The position numbers and the translations under genes are program-made. From Sutterella sp. (GTDB taxonomy: Bacteria; Pseudomonadota; Gammaproteobacteria; Burkholderiales; Burkholderiaceae_F): a stretch of DNA of 5,458 bases. The stretch spans positions 1 through 5,458 of the forward strand of contig DNLN01000184.1 of NCBI GenBank assembly GCA_003488465.1, read 5' to 3'. The notes under the pieces were generated by a model. That model ran no database searches. It was not told the DNA's origin and saw nothing but the letters and a program-made list of their open reading frames with translations. Of this stretch, positions 1-5,458 are shown in pieces (position 1 is the stretch's first letter; every line of letters starts with the position of its first letter).

Positions 1-942
1 ATCACCCACATGCCCGACGAGGATCCAGTAGACGTCATGGGCATCCGTTTCCCCAACACCGTCGGACTTGCTGCCGGCATGGATAAGAACGGCACGAGAG
101 TTTCGGCTTTCGGCTCCCTCGGGTTCGGACACGTGGAAATCGGCACCATCACCCCGGTCGCACAGCCCGGCAACCCCAAGCCTCGTCTGTTTCGCGTGAT
201 TCCCGCCGAAGGCATCGTGAACCGCATGGGCTTTAACAATGAGGGCACGGAACAGGTCATGCGCAATCTGAAAAGCGCCGAAGCCTTCCATTTAAGAGGT
301 GGAGTTCTGGGCATCAACATCGGGAAGAACAAGGTCACGCCGAACGAGAACGCGGTAAGCGACTATCGCATCTGTCTGCAGCGCTCGTATGAAAAGGCCG
401 ACTATATCGCCATTAACATCTCAAGCCCCAATACGCCCAATCTGCGCGATCTCCAGGCTGGCGCGCCGCTGCGCGAACTGCTGACCGCTTTGCGGGATGA
501 GCGCCGCAAGATCATGGACGAGCGCGGGCTGTCCTACAAGCCGATCGCCGTCAAGCTTGCTCCCGATCTCGACAATGACGGGATTCTGCATGCCGTTGAC
601 ATTGTTGTTGAAAGCGGCATGGACTGCGTCATCGCAACCAACACGACAATCAACCACGAGTCCATCCGGGATCTGCCGAACTGGAACGAGACGGGCGGCC
701 TCTCCGGCAAGCCGCTCTTCGAGCGCTCCACCGAATGTCTGCGACTCATCACGGAACACCTGCAGGGACGCCTGCCCGTGATCGCCTCGGGTGGTGTCAT
801 GAGCGCAGATGATGCCGTTGCCAAGGTGCAAGCCGGGGCGAGCCTCGTGCAGCTCTATTCAGGCTTCATCTACAAGGGGCCCGCGCTCATTGCCGAATGC
901 GTGGAGGCCATCGCCAAGTACCGCCAGACTCAGACCAGCTAA
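1..942 (+). CDS. pyrD: Quinone-dependent dihydroorotate dehydrogenase (class 2), 5' end cut by window
   Basis: This enzyme oxidises dihydroorotate to orotate in pyrimidine synthesis and passes the electrons through FMN to membrane quinone. The frame is open from base 1. By comparison with E. coli PyrD roughly the first 35-40 residues, including most of the N-terminal quinone-tunnel extension, lie upstream, so the ATG at 10 is very probably internal. Counting from that Met, FMN-barrel motifs are visible: GLAAGMDKNG (19-28), NRMGFNN (71-77), GINIGKNK (101-108), NISSPNTPNLR (136-146, containing the catalytic Ser that marks class 2 enzymes rather than the Cys of class 1), AVKLAPDL (180-187), ATNTT (209-213), GGLSG (229-233) and the phosphate-binding end ASGGV...GASLVQLYSGFIYKGP (259-291). 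All key motifs are intact. The stop is followed after 22 bases by the aldo/keto reductase gene, consistent with co-transcription. Confidence 0.97.
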   Translation: MTHMPDEDPVDVMGIRFPNTVGLAAGMDKNGTRVSAFGSLGFGHVEIGTITPVAQPGNPKPRLFRVIPAEGIVNRMGFNNEGTEQVMRNLKSAEAFHLRGGVLGINIGKNKVTPNENAVSDYRICLQRSYEKADYIAINISSPNTPNLRDLQAGAPLRELLTALRDERRKIMDERGLSYKPIAVKLAPDLDNDGILHAVDIVVESGMDCVIATNTTINHESIRDLPNWNETGGLSGKPLFERSTECLRLITEHLQGRLPVIASGGVMSADDAVAKVQAGASLVQLYSGFIYKGPALIAECVEAIAKYRQTQTS

Positions 943-950
943 ATCCCATC

Positions 951-957
951 GGAGGAG
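951..957 (+). promoter_or_regulatory. Ribosome binding site of the Tas-like gene
   Basis: GGAGGAG lies 7 bases before the ATG at 965. This strong Shine-Dalgarno sequence fixes the start of the aldo/keto reductase at 965. The longer open frame reaching back to about 809 overlaps pyrD and encodes nothing resembling the family. Confidence 0.85.
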
Positions 958-964
958 AGCCGCC

Positions 965-1993
965 ATGCTGATGCCCAGAATCAACACCGCCCCGTTCGCA
1001 TTTCCGAAAATCATCATCGGCACGATGACCTTCGGCGAGCAGACCACGATCGCCGAAGCGCACGCACAGCTCGACTGGGCATACGCCGAGGGGCACAGAT
1101 TCCTGGACTGCGCCGAAATGTATCCCGTGATGACCAAGCCGGAAACGCAGGGACTCACCGAGGAGTACATCGGCCGCTGGCTGCGGGGAAAGGATCGCTC
1201 AAGCCTGCTGATCGCCTCCAAGGTCACCGGTCCGGGGCGCTCATGGATCCGTGGCGGCAGATTTACCGTCCAGGGCATTCGCGACGCAGTGGAAGGGTCG
1301 CTGCGGCGCCTTCAGACCGACTACATTGACCTCTACCAGATTCACTGGCCGAGCCGCAGCGTCCCCGTGTTTGGGAACACGAGATTCACCGCCCCCTTGC
1401 ATCCCGAGGAAGAACTCGGCATTCGCGAGCAGCTCGAAGTCATGGGAGATCTTGTCAAGGAAGGCAAGATCCGGGCCGTCGGCCTGTCGAACGAAACGCC
1501 ATGGGGCGTGTGTGCATTTGCCAATGCCGCCGATGACTGCGGCCTGCCGCGAATTGTCTCTTTGCAAAATGCCTATTCGCTCACGAACCGCCAGATTGAG
1601 CAGGGGCTTGATGAAACCTGCTACCGCGAAGGTATCGCCATTCTTGCGTATTCCCCGCTCGCCGCAGGCACGCTCACCGGAAAGTACCTCAAGCCCGGAG
1701 CCGTCGGCCGATTTACGGTGTTCCCCAAGGACTTTTCGCCAAGGTATACGCGCCCAGCGGTCGCCCCTGCCGTCAAGGCTTATGTAGACCTCGCCGAAAA
1801 GCACGGACTGACGCCCGTTGAGCTCGCTCTTGGCTTTGCCTGTTCGCGGCCCTTCATCAATTCAGTCATCCTTGGCGCAACAACGCTCGAGCAGCTCAAG
1901 ATCGACGTCAAGGCCTGCTCTACTCCAATCAGTGGCGAATTGCTGCGAGAAATCGATGCCATTCATCAGGCAATGCCCAACCCCGCGATCTGA
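965..1993 (+). CDS. tas: Tas-like NADP(H)-dependent aldo/keto reductase
   Basis: This is a 342-residue cytoplasmic aldo/keto reductase with a TIM-barrel fold, expected to reduce aldehydes or ketones with NADPH. The length and many stretches match E. coli Tas (about 346 residues): IIIGTMTFGEQ at 17-26, AEMYP at 50-54, KPETQGLTE at 58-66, RRLQTDYIDLYQIHWP at 114-129, GLSNET at 173-178, PRIVSLQNAYSL at 195-206 and LGATTLEQLK at 303-312. The catalytic tetrad is complete: Asp48, Tyr53, Lys86 and His127. The start at 965 is set by a strong ribosome binding site; a second ATG at 971 is possible. The gene sits 22 bases after pyrD, and the next gene starts inside its 3' end. The physiological substrate cannot be told from sequence; E. 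coli tas was noted for complementing a tyrosine auxotrophy under starvation. The symbol is given by resemblance, and orthology is likely but unproven. Confidence 0.93.
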   Translation: MLMPRINTAPFAFPKIIIGTMTFGEQTTIAEAHAQLDWAYAEGHRFLDCAEMYPVMTKPETQGLTEEYIGRWLRGKDRSSLLIASKVTGPGRSWIRGGRFTVQGIRDAVEGSLRRLQTDYIDLYQIHWPSRSVPVFGNTRFTAPLHPEEELGIREQLEVMGDLVKEGKIRAVGLSNETPWGVCAFANAADDCGLPRIVSLQNAYSLTNRQIEQGLDETCYREGIAILAYSPLAAGTLTGKYLKPGAVGRFTVFPKDFSPRYTRPAVAPAVKAYVDLAEKHGLTPVELALGFACSRPFINSVILGATTLEQLKIDVKACSTPISGELLREIDAIHQAMPNPAI

Positions 1994-2492
1994 GAAGCGC
2001 CTCAGAACATTCATCGCGCTGCAGCCGCAAAGGCCTCAGCGCGATGCTCTCGCGGCTTTCGCCAAAAGCCTCTGCCGGGACACTGACGCACGGCCAATCC
2101 GAGCTGAAAACATTCATCTCACGCTCGCGTTCATCGGCGAGCTTGAGCGGCCCCTCGCCGTTACCCTGAGTGAGGCCCTCGTCCAAGCGCAATTCAAGCC
2201 GATTCCGCCATGGCCCCTCACCCGCCTGGGGCGCTTTGGTTCGATCCTGTGGTGTGCGGGTGACGCCCTGCCTCAGCTTCTTGAAGCATCCGTTTCAGTC
2301 CGTGATTTGCTTGAAGCATTGCAAATTTCATACGATAAAAAGCGCTTTGCCGCCCACATCACCCTCGCCCGCAACTTCAGAGCTGCGCTCCCGGCGCCTG
2401 CTGACGAACTTCCAGAGCTTGAATTGTCCGCACCAAGGCTCTTTGTGAGCGAGCGCGACAATGCAGGGATTTTGCGCTATCGTTGTCTTTGA
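1956..2492 (+). CDS. thpR: RNA 2',3'-cyclic phosphodiesterase (2H family, ThpR/LigT)
   Basis: This is a 178-residue protein of the 2H phosphoesterase superfamily. ThpR enzymes hydrolyse 2',3'-cyclic phosphate ends of RNA and were first described as 2'-5' RNA ligases acting on tRNA halves. Both signature HxTx motifs are present: HLTL at 54-57 within the family phrase ENIHLTLAFIGE, and HITLAR at 134-139. The N-terminal strand RTFIAL (17-22) matches the RLFFAI-type start of the family, and the C-terminus (SERDNAGILRYRCL) fits as well. The ATG at 1956 is the only standard start close enough before that strand. It puts the start 38 bases inside the reductase gene with only a weak upstream purine stretch (GCGAGAA), so translation is probably coupled. 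The N-terminus is about 10 residues longer than usual, and a non-canonical start nearer the tas stop cannot be excluded. It is last in the pyrD-tas-thpR unit and is followed by a hairpin. Confidence 0.88.
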   Translation: MPFIRQCPTPRSEKRLRTFIALQPQRPQRDALAAFAKSLCRDTDARPIRAENIHLTLAFIGELERPLAVTLSEALVQAQFKPIPPWPLTRLGRFGSILWCAGDALPQLLEASVSVRDLLEALQISYDKKRFAAHITLARNFRAALPAPADELPELELSAPRLFVSERDNAGILRYRCL

Positions 2493-2500
2493 GCGGCAAG

Positions 2501-2532
2501 GGATGATTGCACACTGTGCAATCATCCTTCTT
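2501..2532 (+). terminator. Probable intrinsic terminator hairpin after thpR
   Basis: The arm GGATGATTGCAC (2501-2512) pairs perfectly with GTGCAATCATCC (2516-2527) around a 3-base loop (ACT), beginning 8 bases after the thpR stop. The stem can extend outward by a G-U and an A-U pair. It is followed by TTCTT, a short interrupted T tract, so termination is plausible but may be incomplete. The stem is less GC-rich than classical terminators. The same palindrome could also be a protein-binding site. Confidence 0.65.
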
Positions 2533-2560
2533 GACAGACCCCCATCACACGAAAAACCAT
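2531..2560 (+). promoter_or_regulatory. Candidate promoter of the oxidoreductase-iclR unit
   Basis: A perfect -35 hexamer TTGACA (2531-2536) directly follows the terminator stem. No good -10 is seen. The best candidate at 18-base spacing is AACCAT (2555-2560), matching TATAAT at only three positions. A weak -10 is what an activated promoter often shows, but the hexamer could be chance. If the promoter is real, the transcript would start near 2567, only about a dozen bases before the ATG at 2580. Confidence 0.3.
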
Positions 2561-2568
2561 CTTCTTCG
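2550..2568. promoter_or_regulatory. Imperfect inverted repeat, candidate operator
   Basis: CGAAAAA (2550-2556) and TTCTTCG (2562-2568) form an inverted repeat with 6 of 7 positions matching around a 5-base centre, ending 11 bases before the oxidoreductase start. Size, symmetry and AT-rich arms suit a dimeric regulator, and the IclR-family gene of the same unit is the obvious candidate binder. This is inference: short repeats like this also arise by chance, and no second copy was found in the window. Confidence 0.25.
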
Positions 2569-2579
2569 CATTAACAGGC

Positions 2580-4607
2580 ATGCCTCAAGATTTTCCTATT
2601 CGCCCTGCATTCTGGAACGTACCGATTTGGGCTGAAGTCGGCGTTTATCTGGTCGGACTCATTGCCGCAGTGCTCTGCATCGCCGGCATCGTCCGTGCCA
2701 TTCGGCTGCGCAACCGGGGCACAGCCTCCCAGCCGCTCAATCCAGCAGAAACCAGCTGGAGGCTTCGTCGTCTGCTTTGGGAAACCCTCGGTCAGCAGCG
2801 CGTCATGCGCGGCGCCAGCGGCAAGGCGCACTTCGCGCTGTTCTGGGGGTTTCTGCTCCTGTTCATGGGAACCGCAACGGCAACCCTTGACTGGGACATC
2901 GGCCACTATGTTTTTGGCGAGCAGTTTCTCAAGGGCCGCGTCTATCTCGCATACAAGCTCACGCTCGACTGCGCAGGCCTTGCATCCGTCATCGCCCTCT
3001 GCTTCAGCCTGGGCAGACGCTATCTGTGGCATGACCCAAAGGTTGCGGAAAACACCGAACGGTTCACCGTCCTGATTGCAAGTCTGCTCTTCATCATTCT
3101 CACGGGCTTCCTCGTCGAAGCGCTGCGCCTTGCTGCCACAAGCCCCGCATGGGCCGTCTACTCCCCTGTCGGATACGCCCTCTCCCTGCTTTTTGCCGGA
3201 ACTAGCGAAGAGACGCTGCGCTCGATTCACGCCTTTGTCTGGGTCATTCACGGCCTTGCCGCCCTGACCTTTATTGCGGCGATCCCGCTTACCTACTACG
3301 CGCACCTGTTCAAGACCCCCGTCTCCATCTTCCTGCAAAAGGCCGATCCCCAAGGGGCCATTGCCAAGATTGAGAATATCGAGGAACAGGAGACCTTCGG
3401 CATCTCGAAGTTCGATCAGTTCTCGCGAATCGACCGGGCCCGGGTGGACGGATGCACGGAATGCGGCCGCTGTCGCAGCGTCTGTCCTGCGGTGAAGGCC
3501 TCCACTGCGCTTGATCCCAAGCTGCTCGTCGGAGCGCTCAAGCGTCGGCTCCATGGAGAGAATTCCGACAAGGATCTCCTGGGCGGCATTGTCGACAAGC
3601 AGGCGCTTTGGAGCTGCACGACGTGTGGCGCATGCGCCAATGTCTGCCCGGCTCACGTTCCGCTGCCCGATCTCATCGTCATGATGCGTCGGCACCTTGC
3701 CTTGGAGCAAGGTGAGTTCCCCGACGGACTTGCCACGGCGCTTGAGAACACCCAGTCGGTCGGCAACCCCTGGGGCATGGATCCGGGCAGCAGGCTTGCC
3801 TGGGCAAAAGGACTTGACGTCCCCATTGCCAAACCCGGAGTTGAATATGACGTGCTCTACTGGGTTGGGTGCTCAGCCTCCTACGACCGCCGGGCCCAAA
3901 AAATCGCTCGGGCCATGGTTCGGATTCTGCGTGCTGCGGGCATCAATTTTGCCGTGATGGCCGAAGAGCGCTGCCATGCCGACTGGGCTAGGCGAGCCGG
4001 CGAGGAGTACACCTTCCAGCTCGCTGCCGCCGAAAACATCGAAAACTTCGGTAAGTACAGTTTCAAGAGAATCCTTACCGCCTGTCCGCACTGCTTCAAT
4101 ACGCTCAAGCACGAATACCCGCAGTTTGAGGGCGCACCGAAAGACGTCGTGAACCACGTCGAGTTCATCAACGAGTTGATTCGGAACGCTCGGATCAGCC
4201 CCGACGCAGCGTCAAGCCTTCCCGATCCCACGGTTCTGCATGACGCCTGCTACTTTGCCCGCTACAACGGCATCGTCAACGAACCTCGATCCATTCTGCG
4301 AAAGGCTGGAATCGAGCTCACCGAAGCCGAAAACAGCGGCTGCAATGCAACCTGCTGCGGCGCAGGCGGCAGCCAGATCTTCATGGATCGTCCGGGTCGA
4401 GTGAACGTGATCCGGTTCAAGGAACTCAAGGCAAGCGGCGCCAAGAACATCGCCGTCACCTGCCCGCACTGTCTCACCATGCTCGAAAGCGCCGCAGCCT
4501 CCGAAGGCCGGGATGGATTCGGCCAGATTGCCGACATCGCCGAAATTGTCGCCCGTGGACTGCCCGAGGCGCCAGCCGCTTCTTCTGACAAGGAGCATTC
4601 GCTATGA
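2580..4607 (+). CDS. Membrane-bound Fe-S oxidoreductase, NarI-like/ferredoxin/HdrD-type CCG protein (EMO-like)
   Basis: This 675-residue protein probably moves electrons between a soluble donor and membrane quinone. Residues 1-245 hold five or six hydrophobic helices (about 17-40, 83-101, 122-143, 162-183, 190-206, 213-241) with His84, His217 and His224 as possible haem b ligands, as in NarI-like subunits. A ferredoxin-like region has two four-Cys sets: Cys292/295/298/302 and Cys346/349/352/356. Two HdrB/HdrD-type CCG domains follow. The first has Cys431, Cys465 and Cys502/505, but CHAD replaces the usual CC or CTGD motif at 465-468. The second is complete, with Cys557, Cys592/593 and Cys628/631. 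This order is that of ETF:(methyl)menaquinone oxidoreductases (EMO) coupling acyl-CoA oxidation to the quinone pool. Related proteins use other donors, and no ETF gene is in view, so the partner is open. The start at 2580 has only AGG very close to the ATG; the next in-frame Met (76) would lose helix 1. The stop overlaps the regulator start by 4 bases. Confidence 0.9.
   Translation: MPQDFPIRPAFWNVPIWAEVGVYLVGLIAAVLCIAGIVRAIRLRNRGTASQPLNPAETSWRLRRLLWETLGQQRVMRGASGKAHFALFWGFLLLFMGTATATLDWDIGHYVFGEQFLKGRVYLAYKLTLDCAGLASVIALCFSLGRRYLWHDPKVAENTERFTVLIASLLFIILTGFLVEALRLAATSPAWAVYSPVGYALSLLFAGTSEETLRSIHAFVWVIHGLAALTFIAAIPLTYYAHLFKTPVSIFLQKADPQGAIAKIENIEEQETFGISKFDQFSRIDRARVDGCTECGRCRSVCPAVKASTALDPKLLVGALKRRLHGENSDKDLLGGIVDKQALWSCTTCGACANVCPAHVPLPDLIVMMRRHLALEQGEFPDGLATALENTQSVGNPWGMDPGSRLAWAKGLDVPIAKPGVEYDVLYWVGCSASYDRRAQKIARAMVRILRAAGINFAVMAEERCHADWARRAGEEYTFQLAAAENIENFGKYSFKRILTACPHCFNTLKHEYPQFEGAPKDVVNHVEFINELIRNARISPDAASSLPDPTVLHDACYFARYNGIVNEPRSILRKAGIELTEAENSGCNATCCGAGGSQIFMDRPGRVNVIRFKELKASGAKNIAVTCPHCLTMLESAAASEGRDGFGQIADIAEIVARGLPEAPAASSDKEHSL
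4590..4595 (+). promoter_or_regulatory. Ribosome binding site of the IclR-family gene
   Basis: AAGGAG ends 8 bases before the ATG at 4604, inside the last codons of the oxidoreductase gene. It fixes the regulator start and, with the ATGA overlap at 4604-4607, indicates coupled translation of the two genes. Confidence 0.85.
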
Positions 4608-5389
4608 CCGCCGAACTGACCTCCAGAGACCCGAAGACCGTCCAGGTTCTTGAACGCGCCCTGAAAATCCTGAGTTTCATCGCCTCGAAGCGCCAGCCCG
4701 TCTCCTTGCACGAGATTGCGGTTTCCATCGAGCTGCACCCCTCAACCGTACATCGTCTCTTGTGGAATCTTGCCGATCACGGCTACGCCGAACGAGACCA
4801 GAGCGGCTGCTGGAGGCTGGGCTTCATATACCTCGAATACGGACACCTTGTCCGCGACCGGCTTGATGTCAGGGAAAAAGCCCTGCCGCTCATGCAGGTT
4901 CTCTATGAAAAGACCGGAGAGACCATCAACCTGTCCATGCGTCACGGCGACTCGATGATGTACATCGAGCATGTCTATGCGCCCCAAACAGGCGTTCGCC
5001 TTGCAAGGCAGGTGGGCGCAATGGCTCCCCTGCACTGCACAAGCGGCGGAAAACTGTTTCTCGCTGAAATGCCGCCAGAGGAAATCTCCGCCTACATCGC
5101 CAGAACCAAGCTTCAGGGCAGGACGGAAAATTCGATCAAGACAGCAGAAAAACTCATCGTGGCACTGAGCCGCGTGAGGGAACTTGGCTGGGCGGATGAC
5201 ATTGAAGAGCTCGAGCCCGGGATCCAGTGCATCGGCGCCCCGGTGAGGGATGGCCAGGGTCAGATCGTCGCTGCCATCACCATCATCAGCGCAAGCTCCA
5301 TGCAACGCAAGCCAGAATGGACGCGGCACCTGCTGTCGGCTTCGGCCGCTGTGTCCGCATCCATGGGCTGGCTCGGAACGAAAAATTAA
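4604..5389 (+). CDS. IclR-family transcriptional regulator
   Basis: This 261-residue protein has the normal IclR-family length and both domains. The N-terminal winged helix-turn-helix spans about 10-75: the opening helix VQVLERALKILSFI (13-26), VSLHEIAVSIELHPSTVHRLLWNL (33-56) carrying the recognition helix, and the wing YAERDQSGCWRLG (61-73). The effector-binding domain spans about 78-258, with TGETINLSMRHGDSMMYIEHV (104-124), PLHCTSGGKLFLA (142-154), the RELGWADDIEELEPGIQCIGAPVRD stretch (192-216) and the strand QIVAAITI (220-227). IclR proteins bind DNA as dimers or tetramers and respond to small aromatic or aliphatic acids, often controlling an adjacent catabolic operon. Here the gene overlaps the oxidoreductase by 4 bases (ATGA) with its own good ribosome binding site, so both come from one transcript. 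Control of its own operon through the repeat at 2550-2568 is a reasonable guess. The ligand cannot be inferred. Confidence 0.95.
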   Translation: MTAELTSRDPKTVQVLERALKILSFIASKRQPVSLHEIAVSIELHPSTVHRLLWNLADHGYAERDQSGCWRLGFIYLEYGHLVRDRLDVREKALPLMQVLYEKTGETINLSMRHGDSMMYIEHVYAPQTGVRLARQVGAMAPLHCTSGGKLFLAEMPPEEISAYIARTKLQGRTENSIKTAEKLIVALSRVRELGWADDIEELEPGIQCIGAPVRDGQGQIVAAITIISASSMQRKPEWTRHLLSASAAVSASMGWLGTKN

Positions 5390-5458
5390 GGTTGCGTCAG
5401 AGAACTAACGCACGCCCGTTCTGGCAAAGGACTCTTCGGCAGTCTTGACAACCTTTCT
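5390..5458. other. Non-coding 3' end of window with weak hairpin and a TTGACA hexamer
   Basis: These 69 bases hold no convincing gene. TGCGTCAG (5393-5400) can pair with CTAACGCA (5405-5412) around an AGAA loop with one mismatch, but no T tract follows, so it is at best a weak terminator for the regulator gene. TTGACA at 5445-5450 could be the -35 box of a downstream promoter whose -10 would fall outside the window. Confidence 0.35.

Noticed and set aside
809..964. Upstream extension of the aldo/keto reductase frame into pyrD
   Set aside because: The extra 52 residues overlap pyrD, are rich in Arg, Ser and Pro as in an out-of-frame shadow, and resemble nothing in the family. A strong ribosome binding site precedes the ATG at 965.
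1241..1804. Minus-strand open frame of 187 codons opposite the reductase gene
   Set aside because: It is a shadow of a confidently identified gene, with no recognisable domain.
1818..1955. Upstream extension of the thpR frame into the reductase gene
   Set aside because: The added residues are Ser/Arg-rich shadow sequence of the reductase gene, and the family's first strand begins only after 2000.
2571..3710. Long minus-strand open frame of 379 codons opposite the oxidoreductase gene
   Set aside because: It lies wholly opposite a well-supported gene with recognisable Cys motifs. Its translation is charged and low in recognisable motifs, and long antisense frames are common in GC-rich DNA with this codon use.
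3972..3983. Altered Cys motif read as a sign of an inactivated pseudogene
   Set aside because: The frame is open over 675 codons, all ferredoxin cysteines and the second CCG domain are intact, and a single-Cys first domain is common in this family.
4742..5329. Minus-strand open frame of 195 codons opposite the IclR-family gene
   Set aside because: It is antisense to a complete IclR-family protein and has no recognisable motif.
5227..5448. Small plus-strand open frame running past the end of the regulator gene
   Set aside because: It mostly overlaps the regulator in another frame, has a His/Arg-rich composition typical of a shadow, and lacks a ribosome binding site.

Overview
The window is a compact, protein-coding stretch of a proteobacterial chromosome. 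All five genes lie on the + strand. The moderately high GC content, the class 2 (quinone-dependent) dihydroorotate dehydrogenase and the general look of the proteins suggest a betaproteobacterium, probably Burkholderiales. That placement is inference from protein resemblance only. No mobile element, CRISPR array, tRNA or rRNA was seen, and no gap exceeds about 90 bases.

Region 1 (1-2492) looks like one transcription unit of housekeeping genes: the 3' part of pyrD (pyrimidine synthesis), a Tas-like aldo/keto reductase 22 bases downstream, and a ThpR-type RNA 2',3'-cyclic phosphodiesterase whose start lies inside the end of the reductase gene. A perfect 12-bp hairpin at 2501-2527 follows and probably closes the unit.

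Region 2 (2528-2579) is a short intergenic space. It holds a consensus-like TTGACA hexamer and an imperfect inverted repeat just upstream of the next gene, so it is a plausible promoter/operator, although no good -10 box is visible.

Region 3 (2580-5389) is a second unit. Its first gene encodes a 675-residue membrane iron-sulfur oxidoreductase: a NarI-like membrane anchor, a two-cluster ferredoxin domain and two HdrD-type CCG domains. This is the architecture of ETF:(methyl)menaquinone oxidoreductases (EMO), which pass electrons from acyl-CoA oxidation via electron-transfer flavoprotein to the quinone pool. The second gene, overlapping it by 4 bases, encodes an IclR-family regulator. The pair suggests a catabolic electron-transfer module with its own regulator, but no ETF or acyl-CoA dehydrogenase gene is in the window, so the electron donor is unknown. 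The last 69 bases contain no gene.

The most interesting points are the altered Cys motif in the first CCG domain, the translational coupling of the oxidoreductase to the regulator, and the possible operator in front of them. I found no clear sign of a wholly new system.
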